This document shows positions 34,481-47,175 of a stretch of DNA of 64,000 nt, one piece after another. This DNA is from Platerodrilus igneus (lineage: Eukaryota > Arthropoda > Insecta > Coleoptera > Lycidae). Every line of letters starts with the position of its first letter. Positions within the stretch are counted from its first letter, which is position 1. The translations under genes were made by a program, and so were the position numbers. Where the stretch lies: the NCBI GenBank assembly GCA_036346225.1, contig JARFIW010000588.1:4097501-4161500 (forward strand). The letters run 5' to 3'. Below the pieces are notes generated by a model that saw only the letters and a program-made list of their open reading frames with translations, had not been told where the DNA came from and did not search any database.

Positions 34481-36295
34481 TGAAACTACTCTTTTCTAAA
34501 GGGCACCAGCCCCATTTTGGGTGGCAGTGAAACTGTCTTCCGACATAACTAGGGGTCTATTCCTTGGGTAGAGCTATGAGAAATGGGGAGTCGAAATCTG
34601 TTTGTAGGTCAAACTTAATCTAAACCAAATAGGCGCCACCAAGTCCGGACTTATTCATGATAATGGCATGGCATATTTCTAAGGGCGGACGTGGAGTCCC
34701 AAAGAAAAAAAGATCGCCTTCGATGACAAAAACCTGTCTTAATAAAATAAGACGCTGTTCCTGTAAGAAATTGTAATAGTTAGATAAATAAAAAAGTGGA
34801 ACACTATTTGTGTCCAGCAAATATACATAAAGAAGTAGTAAAAGATATTTTCAATATAAAGTTGGCATCAAAATTCTACTCATAAGGATGTTAGCTTTAT
34901 GTGTTTAGGTTTGATCATATTTGATCAAAATAAAAACTTTAATCTTGAACCAATTGTTTACTAAAAGAATCTCTTTTAAAATAAAATGAATTGCAACAAA
35001 ATTTAATTAATAACTGAATTACTTCATGGTTTTCAACTTCAGGTTTATCTAAATTATTTATAATCAAATATTTTACAGTATATTGTAAACTTGTTATACA
35101 AAAAAGCTCCGACCTGTGCAGATCTGTTCAGGCAGATGACAAATTAATTACTTCTAAAAATGTTACTACTCAAGTTTTTCTTTTTTTAAATTACATGTGC
35201 AAGTTTTAGTTTCTAAAAAGCAGATCACAAAAATACTCTTGTTTACATAACTTGTGCTAAAGCTGTTCGAAGCATTTGCTTTCAAGGATACATCTGTCAG
35301 CAGTATACTACAGAAAAATAAGTGACGTCAGTACACCTGTTGTTGTTACTAACGATTCATAATGAACCACGCGTGTTGTTTCTCAAAACATCAAATCAGT
35401 GAATTTTAATTTGCCACTGGAAAATCTAGCTCAGCAATAGTTGAAACTTTTATAACATTCATGCTTTTACACATTAGAACAAATTAACGTGTTTTTAGTG
35501 TGAAACACATAAAAAGGACTTAAAACTATCTACGAACCAAAAACTGCATTTCTCGCCTTGATGAGGTACTTGTTATTTCATACAAAGATCACTGCATGTA
35601 GTGTGAACCAAGTTCATACTAAACAACTTCTACTATGGAGTTGCTCCACGTGTAGAATCAAATACGGCCACGATACATTCGGCAGCCGCTGCAATCCGGA
35701 TGTTGAATCACGCCGCCTCACCAAAGTAGCATCCTTACGTTGTATAACAAAGTGGTTTTCATAAAATTAGTTTCTTAAATTTTCTATTTTCAGAGTTGCA
35801 TTGTCAATTGTAGCATTATGTCTCGTCGCATAACAAAGTGGTCTTCTCGTCGCATAACAAAGTGGTCTTCTCGTCGCATAACAAAGTGGTCTTCTCGTCG
35901 CGCTAAATAAATTATTTCAAATTAAACAAGTTAATAACCTTCATACGATACCAACCGCTATTCAAAGATGTGTTCCGGCTCCTCAAAGTTGATATGCAAA
36001 TTGCCGGCCTGCAATCTTTGGTACATCTTATCGCTTCTTCCACGTATGGCCGACTGATTACTCAACTAGCTCGGACGACCGAGGCGTCCGAGGAGGGGAC
36101 TGTCAAACCGAAACGCGCCTGCGAATAGCTGTAGAAGACACAGATATTTAACCACAAATAGACTACCAAAGGACGATGCTGCTTTAACGAATTACTTTAA
36201 TTGTTGAATGTATTTTACTATTATATTAATAAAAGTGTTTTATTATTCTCGCACTTTTATGAAGGGATTTATTAATCAAAAATAAAATTGTTACA
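34481..36295 (-). mobile_element. LTR-like insertion (candidate solo LTR) in RTE-B
   Basis: 1815 bp, flanked by ACGT (34477-34480 and 36296-36299); removal restores the RTE sequence. On the minus strand it starts TGTAACAATTTTATTT and ends GTTTCA, the TG..CA form. No coding capacity. It is homologous over most of its length to the insertion at 42584, in inverted orientation. A long solo LTR of a gypsy-class element fits the 4-bp duplication, but no internal region is available to prove it. Confidence 0.65.
35821..35892 (+). repeat. 24-bp minisatellite
   Basis: Three exact head-to-tail copies of TCTCGTCGCATAACAAAG-TGGTCT plus a partial fourth to 35901. A degenerate unit lies near 35737. It is absent from the sister insertion at 42584. 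Confidence 0.9.
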
Positions 36296-38202
36296 ACGTG
36301 TGCTGTCAAACTTAGTGTTCGAAAATTTTCACATCTATCCGCGCCTTTCTTTTTTGGTATAGTTACTATGATGCTACGTTTGAAATCTTTGGGTATTTCA
36401 CCTGTCTCATACATATAGCTTACAAGTTGGAAGAGACGTTCTGTTACTGCTTGTCCAGCTGCTTTTAGAGTTTCTGCTTGCACCTTATCTGTACCCGGCA
36501 CCTTACCATTTTTCAGACCCTTTAATGCTATTTCAAATTCATCTCTGAGTATAGGATATCCCAAATCATCATTTTCAATGTCTGATTCCTGTTCTAATGC
36601 AGTTAGTTCCTCTCCTGCATATAAATTCCCTATATATTCTTGCCATCTACCCACTTTCTCTACGTTTTCTATGATGACGTTTCCTTGTGCGTCCCTTATA
36701 TTTTTGCTATACGGTTTTATATCCCTAAAATTCATTCTAATTAATTTGTATGCTTCGTCTGTCTTCTATTTCCATCTTCGTTTGTACCTCTTTGCACTTT
36801 TCATCAATCCATTGTTCTTTAGCTTTTCTACATTTTCGAATAATTTCCCATTTTATGCCTTTGTATCTCTGTTTTCCTGTTTCGTCTGATTTATTTTTGT
36901 ATTTTCGTCTTTCTTCTATTAAATTCAGGATATCCTTTGTTATCCATGGTTTCTTTTTTTTTTGTGTATACCCCAGAATATCTCTGGCCGCCATGTCTAG
37001 GCTGGATTTAATGTTATTCCATTCTGTTTCTACTTCCTTAGTATCAGATATTTTTCCGATATCTTTGAGCAATTCATTTGACTTTTTTTCGTTTCTTTCT
37101 TGAATATCTTTATCTTTTAGTTTCTCTAAGTCCAAGTGCCTTTTTCCGTTCCTTTTTTTCAGATTTTTAAATTTAAGTGCGGCCTTCATAATTACGATGT
37201 TGTGGTCAGTATCTATATCTGCTTCTGGGTAGCTTTTACAGTCTTTTACTTGATTCCTAAACCGTTGTCTAACAAGAATGTAATCTATTTGATATCTTCC
37301 TATATCTGCTGGCATCTTCCACGTATATCGTCTTCTAGCATGATGTTGAAATAATGTGTTTGTGATGATTAAATTGTTCTTGTCGCAAAATTCTACCAGC
37401 CTATTTCCCCTGTTGTTTCTCGTGCCTAAACCAAATAAACCTATTACCGATCCTTCCCTACCCTCACCTACCACGGCATTAAAATTCCCCGTAATTATTA
37501 AATTTTCATGTCCTTTTACGTATCTTAATATGTCTTCAATATCTTTGTAGATGACTTCTACCTCTTCGTCACTGGATCTAGAGGTGGGAATGTATACTTG
37601 TATTATTATTGTGTTTACCGGTTTAGATTCTAATCTAACCATGAGTACTCTTTCGTTCTTTTGTAAGTAATTTTCTACACAGTATCCTATCTTTAACTAT
37701 CCCCACACCCAAATTTCCTTCCTCTGCTCCTGTATGAATTACCCCGAAGTCTCCACTCCAAAAATCTCCTGCCTCTGGCCACCGAACTTCGCTGATCCCT
37801 ACTATGTCTAGTGATAACCTATTCATTTCGATTTTTAGGTTCTCTAGCGTACCTACTTGCTTCATACTTCTAACATTCCACGCACCGACTCGCAGAATGT
37901 TCTCAACTCTTATTTTTAACTTTCCGATTGTATCCTCCGAAGTAGTCCTCTCCCGGAGATCGGAATGGGGGACTATTTTAACTCTGGAATTTTTTACCCC
38001 AGAGAATGCCATCATGTTTATAACAATTTAAGTACGCTTTTATTAGCGATGAGAAAAATATTTTTCATTGTAAAATTATGCTTAGGTAAAGGAAAAATAA
38101 AAAGATTTTGAGTAACTACGATATATTTATTTTTCAAAATTTTTACTTGTAGCATGATACATAATGCTATTATAAGCAATGTTCTCAAGAAGTATGAAAT
38201 TG

Positions 38203-38567
38203 TCATCATCGGTAGGTATTCAGTCCTAAAGCTGATTGAACACGTAATTCTTGTTTTTATTCTGAGTTAATATGCACATTTACCTGAAATCAAGGCCTAG
38301 ATGTTTCATTATCTGTAAGCACTAGTCTAATCTAGGTCTACATCTACTTCTCTTTTTTCCTATCTCTGCTTCTAATATATTCTGAACTATTCCCTCATGC
38401 CTTACTAATGTGTTCTATCATCCTATCTCCATTTTTACTCATCATCATCATTAGGTCTTCAGTCCTGAAACTGATTAGACACGCACCATCATTGTTTCCT
38501 ATTCTAAACTAACCTACAGATTTCCCTGAAATTTGCAGAGTCTGCATCTATCACTATCCGACCTGCG
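38203..38567 (-). repeat. Two stacked RTE 3' ends
   Basis: RTE tails of the CATCAT..GGT.TTCAGTCC type begin at 38203 and again at 38444, each followed by a short 3' module. The second is cut by the mariner end at about 38568. Confidence 0.7.
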
Positions 38568-38568
38568 A

Positions 38569-39318
38569 TATACGAAGCGTGTTTTTAAGTAAGGGTCATT
38601 TGAAAATAAAAACAACAAAAGAACATTTTCAAAAACCAAATTTATTTTCAGATTTGACATACATTTCTCGATTTTTTAACATAGCTGCTGAGTTTATTTA
38701 AACACTTATCGTACCTTACAACTAGATTTTCAAACCCTCTTCATAGAAACTTGCCGTCTGCTGTGGTCCTCCGTTAGAAGTATAGGGACCCGACGGTAAC
38801 ACAATTTCATGAAGTTTAACTTTTCAGAAACAATCTTGTACAGCACTGACCTCGACACTTCAGAAAAGTCCTTTGAAAGAGTGCTTATAGAAAAGCGTTT
38901 GTTCTCAAGAATTTTCGCTTCAACTGAAGCCACCATATCGTCTGTGATCACATATGGGCGACGGAGCGGGGCTCATGGATGTTGGCGTGGCCATCTTTGA
39001 AGTCTCTGACCCATTTACACAATTTGCCTTCACACATGGCAGTAGCTCCGTAAACTTCACAAATTTGCAGGTGAATGTCTGCAGCAGACAGGTTTCTTGT
39101 CGGAAAACGTATCACTGACCGTATCTCGCACAGAGCGGGCGAATCTATAATCTTGAACATTTTAAAGACACTGAAGACCGTACAGGTTACCTACGCAGCT
39201 GCAACTGAGCACAGTTGTTCACAAGGAATTCCAGGAGATGACGCAAGCACTCATGGTGCATGCACCACCTATTAATATATACAACATAACGGCCCTTACG
39301 TAAAAAATATGCCTTGTA
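38569..39318 (-). mobile_element. Internally deleted mariner element
   Basis: The ends match in inverted orientation (TACGAAGCGTGTTTTTAAGT at 38571, and TACAAGGCATATTTTTTACG as complement of 39318, both followed by AAGGG). About 750 bp long, against roughly 1.3 kb for a complete mariner. Confidence 0.75.
38730..39160 (-). pseudogene. Mariner transposase, N-terminal DNA-binding part only
   Basis: Start codon at 39160. The first helix-turn-helix reads through ICEVYGATAMCEGKLCKWVRDF. After a frameshift near 38948 the second HTH segment follows, with VITDDMVASVEAKILENKRFSI and VSRSVLYKIVSEKLNF (quoted in pieces). It then runs into VPILLTEDH-type sequence and jumps to the C-terminal FYEEGLKIL end. 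The DD34D catalytic domain is deleted. Relatives are often annotated SETMAR-like in insects. Confidence 0.75.
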
Positions 39319-39985
39319 ATTTATATATTAAAAATTGCTGTTATGCGGTTCAAATTATTGGTTATGGAATAGACATATTATCAAACTAGTAATTTTCTAT
39401 GTTAAATCTGATCAATTATCCAAGAACTTAAGTAGAAAAATTTAGAATCGTCAACTACGAAAAGATTTTCTGTATCTATCCTTATTTTTTGGTTAATACT
39501 TGCAAGATACAGTGGCATCCAACTTTAAATTGAATTGTTTTCTGTTTAATTAAGAAAATCTCAGCCCTGACCCATCTCTTACTCTTCCTTGGGGTGATAG
39601 CCAAATTAACTGTCGCTAAACAGTTTTTAGCTTATCCACCTTTTAAGGGTAAAAACCTTAACTTTTTAAAGTACATTACTACCACGTATCGCGTGCTATG
39701 ATTGTGAGAATTATATCAGGATCTTGATCGATTTCCTTAACATGTTCGATTTTTTTATAAAACTGGTTTGATTAACGTCCACAAGGGCATAGTTTCATTG
39801 GGCACGTGTAAATTATTTAAAACTTAAATTAGCGTCGCATCGTAGGGCATTTTTAATTTTAGCAGATTAACCACACAATTAGCAAATTAAATTATTTAAA
39901 ACTGTTATACTAGCGTCCCCAAATGGGAATCAAAAATTTTTTGTTACATTAGCATGCTTTATATTTTATAAAACTGTTAAATCTT
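39319..39985. other. AT-rich intergenic DNA
   Basis: Nothing recognised. Confidence 0.4.
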
Positions 39986-41362
39986 CATCATTATTAGGTT
40001 TTGGAACTGGTTAGATGCGTACCCTCATTGTTTCCTATTCTGAACTAACCTACACATTTCCCTGAAATTTGCAGAGTCTGCATCTATCACTATCCGAACT
40101 AGGTCTACGTCCACCTCTTTTTTCCTATCTCTGCTTGTCATATATCCCATACTATTCCCCAAAAATGCTTTAGGATGTATTATGCTCTTCTATTTCTTCT
40201 ATTTTTTTTCCAAACATATCCTTGTTCCCCTACTGTTTCTATAACCTATTTGTTATTACCTTTGTCTGTCCATCCTCATACATCTGAAGCATGGCATTTC
40301 AAAGGTTGTTACCGTTCTACTGTCTGTGCTATGCTCCACACATATGCTTTCAACAACTTCTTGTTCTATGTTTGTTGTTTTTCATCATAGACGCTATTCT
40401 TTCTTGTTAGATGCAGTTCGGTCACCTTCTATTGTTTTACAATTATATACCCTATTTCTCCGACATTCAGTGGTTGTGAAGGGGAGTAAGCAGCCTGTGG
40501 CTGCCAAGTTCCCCCAGCACTTGAACATTTACAGATTTAATATTTTTCCAATATTTTTTCGCACACTCAACTTTTGTTGTAGATATTTCACTCCCAACAC
40601 AACTACTGTGTTTATAATAATCATCAGATTTATCTGCGCTTATTTTTTCGTAATTAAGTTTTCCATCTCAAAACTGTTTGGACATATACCTCTACTTATT
40701 TATTTTCTGAACTAGCCTACATAGTTCCCTGAAATTCTCATACAGCATGTACACAGCTCGGTTCCCCTTCTATTGTTTTCTAGTTTTATGCCCTATTTCC
40801 CCGAGATTCATGAAGGGGGTTAAGCAGCCTGTGGCTGCCAAAATCCCCCAACACTTAGACAATTGCCGAAATAATAGTTTTCCAGTAAAGCCTTTTACAC
40901 AATTACCATTATTCGAGAATATTGCCCACTCAATACTTGTACTTGCTTATAATAATCATCATGTTTAAGTGCAGTTACTTTCTTCGTCTTTAATTTATCC
41001 ATCTTAGGACTGGTTGAATGCGTACCTTCATCGATTTCTATTCTGAGGTATCCTACACATTTTCCTAAAACTCCTACAGCCTACATCTTTCACTATCTGT
41101 ATGCAGTAATCTAACCTAGATCTGCCTCTTCTTCTCTTTTTCTTATGTCTGCTTCTAATATATTCTGTACAATTAAAATTAGTTGAGAATATTGCAAGAC
41201 CAATACCTGTAGTTGTTTATAATAATCGTCATGTTTAAGTACATTTATTTTTTTGTCATTAGTTTTTTCGTCTTGGGACTGGTTGGATGGATACCTACAT
41301 CGATTTCTATTCTGAGCTAGCCTACACATTTCCCTGAAATTCCTACAGCGTACATCTTTCAC

Positions 41363-44300
41363 TATCTGTGTGCAATAGTCTAACCTAGGTTTACCTCTAC
41401 TTCTCTTTTTTTCCTATTTCTGCTTCTAATATATTGCACACTATTCTCTCATGTCTTAGTATGTGACCTATCATCCTATCTCTCCTAATTTTTACTGTTT
41501 TCCTCATATATCTTTCTTCGCCTATCATTTCTAGTACCTCTGTTCTTAACTTTGTCTGTCCATGATATCTTCATCATACGTTTGTAGTACCACATTTCAA
41601 AAGCTTCTATCTTTTTCTTGTCCGCTTCTCCTACTGTACAGGCTTCACAGCCGTACAGTACTGTACTCCATACATATGTTTTAAGCAATCTTTTCCTTGT
41701 TTCTATGTTTGTTGTCTTTAAACACAGTAGTTGCTTTTTCTTGTTAAATGTAGCACGACCTTGTGCTAATCTTTGTTTTATATCTTTTGTGCTTTTCCCA
41801 TTTTGCGTTATTTGGCTTCGTAGGTAGCAGAAATCCTTAACCTCTTGTAAGTTCCTGTTACATATTTGTATTCTTGTTTTTGATTTATTTTCCCCTCCTC
41901 TGCATACTAGTACTTTAGTTTTAGTTTTGTTAATTTTCATACCGTATCTCTCTGTTAGAACCGTTTCCATTTCATTAAGAGCAGCTTCTAACTCTTCCTT
42001 GCTAGATGTTAATACCGCTATATCATCTGCAAATCTAAGCATATCAATTTTTTGTCCCTGCATAGTAATTCCAAATGTCTTCCTGCATTTGACAGTATTC
42101 ATTGCCTCTTCAATGTACAAGTTCGAAATTAATGGGGATATGGCACACCCCTGTCTCACCCCTTTCCTAATGTTTACTTCTCTACGTTCCTGCTCTAATT
42201 CTATTACTGCTGTTTGCTCTTTGTAAAAGCTATGTACTATTCGTCTATCCCTATAACTCATTCCAATCTTTTTGAGTATTTCGAACATTTTTTTCCATTT
42301 TACAATGTCGAATGCTTTTTCCAGATCTACAAACCCTATATACACACTTTCTCCTTCTTCTATTGTTTTCTCCATTATCACTCTCAGAGGTAAAATAGCC
42401 TCCCGTGTTCCCTGTTTTGCCTAAACCCAAATTGATCTTCTTTTAGTATTTCTTCAGCTCGTTTTTCCACTCGTCTTTGTACAATTTTAGTTAATATTTT
42501 TGGCACGTGTGCTGTCAAATTTACTGTTCGAAAATTTTCACATCTATCTGGGCCTGTCTTTTTTGGTATAGTTACTATGATGTTGTAACAAGTTTATTTC
42601 GTAGTTACTAAATCCCATCATAAAAAGCAAAGTTATAAAGCGCTTTTATTCAAATTATTAGTAAAGTACATGCAACAAGTTTAGTAATACGCTAAAGTTG
42701 TATCTACATATTGTTTTCTATGTATAGTCAAGTATCTGTACCTTCGATAACGTTTCGCAGGCGCGTTTTGCTTGAAGGCCTCTGCTGGGGGTCACGCCGT
42801 CGCTCGTGCGAGGTGATAAGGGGTCGGTTCTGCAAGCTTGTTAAATAACCATGTACAATTGGAGGCAGGCCGCGAATTTGCGGTTACATTTTGACGAGTA
42901 GAGATCCATCTTTAAATAGCGCGCGTAATTAACCACCATAAAACCAACTATAGAAACCACAATTCCAACAACTGATGTAAAACGACTTTGTATTGCAGTC
43001 CGTAAGAAGCGGCTTTGATAATGGAGTAATTGAATAATTGTTAGAAGAGCTTATTACTACAAAACCTGATGGAAGTATGGTGATTACGTTTGATTTTGCA
43101 ACACCTATTAACATCCAAATAAAGCAGTTCTGGTTTGTAGATAAGTTTAAGAATTTTGCTCGTGTTCTAAATTAGAAACACGCTATTTTTGTTAGTGCAT
43201 AAAAGCACGAATGTTATAAAGTTTTGATTATTAGTTGAGCTGAATGTTTCAGCATTAAAATGTTAATGCAAAACTTGTAAAGTTTTAAGATACCATTCAC
43301 TTGGTTCATTTTGTCCTGTTGGTAACAGCGACAGATGTTTTGTTACGTCACTTGTTTGCCCGCAATATACTGCTGACACCTGTGTTCTAATAAACATATG
43401 CTTTGAATAATGCTTGCATAAGTTGAATTTATAAGAATATTTTTATGATCTTTCTTTATTAGAACTGAAACTAACACAATTAATTTAGATTAGAAAACTT
43501 GATTTACTATGTTTACTTTTTGTAACCCACTCGAACAGATCTGCCCGAGTCGGCTTTTCTTTGTAACAAGTTTACACTAAGTTTTAAAATGTTTGCTTAG
43601 TAACTATTTTGAAGGAACCTTATTTAAAATCCTTGAACTCATTTAATCATTTATGAAACTTTGTAGCATTGAATTTTGTTTTAAAAGAGAATCTTTTGAG
43701 TAAATTATTAGTTCAAGATTAAAGCTTTTTTATTTTGATCAAATATGGTCAAAACTAACTACAAGAAACTAATATCTGTATGAGTAGAATTTTAATGTCA
43801 ACTTATATAGGAGATATTTTTTTTGATATTTCTTTAGGTATGTTTGTGGCACACAAATAGTGTTCCACCCTTCTATTAAGTTAATTATTACCATTTCTTT
43901 CAGGAGCAGCGTCTTATTCAGTTAAGACGGGTCTCTGTCATCGAAGGCGATTTTTTTTCTTTGGGTTTCCACGTCCTCCCCTAGAATTATACTACGCAAT
44001 TATCCTAATTAAGTCAGGACTTGGTGGCGCCTTATTTGTTTTGGATTAGATTCAACCTACAATCAGAATTCGACTTACCCCCCCATTTCTCATAGCTCTA
44101 CCCAAGGAATAGACCCCTAGTTATGTCGGAAGACTTCGTTACACTTGCCCAGGCGCGAGGATAGTCATGTAACCATGCAATAGAAACAGATAAGAAATAG
44201 TGTTTCAAAAAAAATAAGAACACGACAATGTTACGTTTGAAATCTTAGGGTATGTCACTTGTCTCATACATATAGCTTACACGTTGGAAGAGACGTTCTG

Positions 44301-45863
44301 TTACTGCTTGTCCAGCGGCTTTTAGAGTTTCTCTTTGCACCTTATCTGTACCTGGCGCCTTACCATTTTTCAGGCCCTTTAATGCTGATTCAAACTCATC
44401 TCGAAGTATAGGATATCCCAAGTTATCATTTTCAATGTCTGATTCCTGTTCTAATGCAGTTAGTTCTTTTCCTGCATATAAATTCCCTATATATTCTTAC
44501 CATCTACCCACTTTCTCTACATTTTCTATAATGGCGTTTCCTCCCGCGTCCCTTATATTTTTGCTATATGGTTTTATATACCTAAAATTGATTCTAATTA
44601 GTTTGTATATTTCGTCTATCTTTTCTACTTCCATTTTAGTTTGTATCTCTTTGCACTCATCAATTCATTGTTTTTAGCTTTCCTGCATTTGCGAATAATT
44701 TTCCATTTTATGGCTCTGTATCTCTGTTTTCCTGTTTCGTCTATTCTATTTTTGTATTTTCGTCTTTTTTCTATTAAATTCAGGAAATCCTTTGTTATCC
44801 ATGGTTTCTTATTTTCTTTTTGTGTGTACCCCAGAATATCTCTGGCTGTCATGTCTAGGCTGTATTTAATGTTATTCCATTCTGTTTCTACTTCCTTAGT
44901 ATCAGATATTTTCCCGATGTCTTTGAGCAATTCATTTGACTTTTTTCGAATCTTTCTTGAATATCTTTATCTTTTAGTTTGTTTAAGTCCAATTACCTTT
45001 TTCCGTTTCTTTTTTTCCAATTTTTAAATTTAAGTGCGACCTTCATAATTACGATGTTGTGGTCAGTGTTTATATCTGCTTCTGGGTAGCTTCTACAGTC
45101 TTTTACTTGATTCCTAAACCGTTGTCTAACAAGAATGTAATATATTTGATATCTTCCTATATCTCCTGGCATCTACCACGTATATCGTCTTCTAGTATGA
45201 TGTTGAAATAATGTGTTTGTGATGATTAAATTGTCCTTGTCGCAAAATTCTACCAGCCTATTTCCTCTGTCGTTTCTCATGCCTAAACCAAATAAACCTA
45301 CTACCGCTCCCTCCATACCCTTACCTACTACTGCATTAAAATCCCCGTAATTATTAAATTTCCATGTCCTTTTACGTGTCTCCATATGTCTTCGATATCT
45401 TTGTACATCGCTTCTACCCCTTCGTCACTATAGCTAGGGGGTGGGCATATTACTGTGTTTATCGGTTTAGATTCTAATCTAACCATGAGTACTCTTTCGT
45501 TCTTTTGTAAGTAATTTACTACGCAGTATCCTATCTTTTTCCACATAACTATCCCCACACCCAAATTTCCTTCCTCTGCTCCTGTATGAATTACCCTGAA
45601 GTCTCCACTCCAAAAATCCCCCGCCTCTGGCCACCGAACTTTGCTGATCCATACTCTGTCTAGTGATAACCTATTCATTTCGATTTTTAGGTTCTCTAGC
45701 TTACCTACTTGCTTCATACTTCTAACCACGCTCCGACTCGCAAAATGTTCCCGACTCTTATTCTTAACTTTCCTATTGCATCCTCCGAAGTAGTTCCCTC
45801 TCGGAGATCCGAATGGGGGACCATTTTAACTCTGGAATCCTTTACCCTAGAGAATGTCATCAT
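41363..45863 (-). pseudogene. RTE ORF of copy D
   Basis: The endonuclease region is 45863-45000 with stops and losses. The linker with KKPWITKDFLNLIEKRRKY is near 44800 and the RT N-terminal part near 44300. After the insertion, an uninterrupted 298-residue RT block spans 42381-41485 with FVDLEKAFDIVKW, GVRQGCAISPLISNLYIEE, MLRFADDIAVLTSSKEE and YGCEACTVGEADKKK. The RT catalytic FADD is intact, but the endonuclease and the RT N-terminus are not joined to it in one frame. Confidence 0.82.
42584..44227 (+). mobile_element. LTR-like insertion (candidate solo LTR) in RTE-D
   Basis: 1644 bp starting TGTAACAAGTTTATTT and ending ACACGACA, flanked by ATGT (42580-42583 and 44228-44231); removal restores the RTE reading. 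Homologous to the insertion at 34481. Shared anchors include ACAGATCTGCCCGA against its counterpart near 35115, and CCAAGGAATAGACCCCTAG. The two copies differ completely beyond GTCGGAAGAC at the right end, and this copy lacks the 24-bp minisatellite. Confidence 0.65.
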
Positions 45864-46152
45864 TTTATTATAATTTAGATACGCTGTGTACTTGTGAGGT
45901 AATATGGCGGTTTCCCGTTGCCTTCCACATTGCGGTAGTGTGTCAGACTGCCATACCGACCTCTATGGTTTCTGCCAATCTAAGTATCGAAAGAGACGCT
46001 GCCCTCTTTCGGGGACTTGTCTTAATCTGGTTCCTCACTAACGACCGTACTTTTTTGGTTGGACTTGTAGTTTCACTCTTTAGATCACTGGAACGCGGAA
46101 GTTACTGTATCTGTTCTAGTAATCTAGAACTTTGGCAAGGGGCAGGTCCATT

Positions 46153-46230
46153 TTTACTATTTTCCACATATTTCTTCTATCATTTCTAAAATCTCTTTTG
46201 TTCTTAACTTTGTTTGTCCATGATATCGAT
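46153..46230 (-). repeat. RTE C-terminal scrap fused to the 5' end of RTE-D
   Basis: The sequence TTTACTATTTTCCACATATTTC..GTTTGTCCATGATATC matches the RTE segment encoding KISWTDKVKNE..ERNMWKTVKN. It abuts the RTE-D 5' end. The same fusion occurs at 51597-51672 next to RTE-E. Confidence 0.7.
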
Positions 46231-46370
46231 ACCCCTAAAGCAAAAGAGATAAAGTTGAATCTATTGTTTTGAAATGCTTGCATGCTTCTGTGGATGTAAT
46301 CAAATATACAGTAGATCCTCGATAATCCGAATCAATTAAAACCATTGCGATTCATTATCAAACAAGTTGA

Positions 46371-47018
46371 AAATGCAAGGCATTGTCGCAACGAACTTCC
46401 AAATGTAGACTTACTTTAAAACAATTTAAAGAAATTAAAATTATTATGTTGTAATAATTATAAGTATTCAGATAAAATACAAAAATTTATAAACAACAAA
46501 AGAGACATTTTAATATATTTTATTTTATTGAATAAATATTTTAAAAGCTATATATGTGTTTGTGTATGTATGTATGTATGTAAGTATGTATGTGTGTTTG
46601 TGTGTGCGTGTGTAAATAAGGGGCATCATATTTCGATTCAGTTTTTCAGAGGATTCTAAATATGTATCGCACATTAATTTTGGACCTATTTGAAATTTTT
46701 GATAAAAATTAATTCCCCGGGGGGGTCGGGTATCCGTGGTCAGATTTTGTGGGGGGTACCATATTTCGACTCAGCTATGTTAGGGGAGTCCAAATATGTA
46801 TCGCACATTAATTTTGGACCTATTTGAAATTTTAATTTTCCGACGGAATATCCGGGCACGGCGTCCCGTGGCCCGATTTCAACTGACATCAAAACTTAAG
46901 CTCAGGACACCGAGCTGAATCGATTGATGTATCACACATTGATGTCCGACCATTAGAAAGGCCTCGGACGGACAGATGGACGACAAATCGATTTCATAAA
47001 CGAACGAAGTTCGTTGAA
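46371..47018. mobile_element. Non-coding insert in Tigger copy 1, MITE-like
   Basis: Absent from copy 2, where TATCAAA runs straight into AATTCGGATT. CAACGAACTTC occurs near its left side (about 46390) and inverted at its right end (about 47013). Inside, a block of about 42 bp around TATGTATCGCACATTAATTT occurs twice (46660 and 46796), and a TATG/TG microsatellite lies at 46555-46612. No ORF. Confidence 0.5.
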
Positions 47019-47175
47019 AATTCGGATTACTGAAACAACATAATACTCATTCTTAACTAAGAATGTACGTAGATACAAATGAACATTTATTTCCAATAGA
47101 ATGAAATTACATACAACGCAACAAGTTTAAAGAAATAAACTTAAATGCTTGAAAACGTGTATTTTGAAACAACTA

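Larger units (their letters stand above)
32877..38015 (-). pseudogene. RTE ORF of copy B, the most complete copy
   Basis: The endonuclease starts at 38015 (MMAFSGVKNS) with LEVRWPEAGDFWSG-like and ITGNFNAVVGEG blocks. The block 37642-36737 is an uninterrupted 301-residue piece with RRRYTWKMPADIGRYQIDYIL and DTDHNIVIM. The RT N-terminal region is 36735-36296. The RT core resumes at 34478 (GEDQFGFRRNRGTQQAIL, FVDQEKAFDN), followed by GVRQGCALSPLIFNLYIE, FADD at about 34000, then YDCEAWTVEEADKKK and HILRHEGIVRNIL. ITGNFNAV has Asn where other copies have the expected Asp, a likely catalytic loss. Frameshifts lie near 37640, 36736, 34250, 34070 and 33730. Confidence 0.85.
32285..38038 (-). mobile_element. 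RTE copy B, carrying a TIR element and an LTR-like insertion
   Basis: Runs from the 5'UTR (cut at about 38038, within GTACGCT) to a 3'UTR truncated at 32285. The stop codon is at 32874-32876. Two of the family 3'UTR hairpin units lie at 32364 and 32698. A 363-bp TIR element sits at 32998 and a 1815-bp LTR-like insertion at 34481. With these removed, the ORF spans about 2.96 kb (some 990 codons), the best estimate of family ORF length in this window. Confidence 0.85.
39986..46152 (-). mobile_element. RTE copy D with expanded 3'UTR and an LTR-like insertion
   Basis: 5' end near 46152 (AATGGACCTGCCCC, a few bases short of the family start). Start codon at 45863. The coding region is interrupted by the insertion at 42584-44227. 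The 3'UTR reaches the tail at about 39986. Two hairpin units lie at 40485 and 40818. The stretch holding the ORF end is itself duplicated (41363-41111 and 41110-40990), giving one more unit than copies A and B. It shares with copy E a derived 15-nt loss at about 45440 (GGTGGGCATATTACTG). Confidence 0.82.

Noticed and set aside
35821..35901. CRISPR-like array
   Set aside because: Units are contiguous 24-bp tandem repeats without spacers, in a eukaryotic sequence.
42929..43114. 61-aa ORF on the minus strand
   Set aside because: Lies within the non-coding LTR-like insertion; not conserved in the sister insertion.
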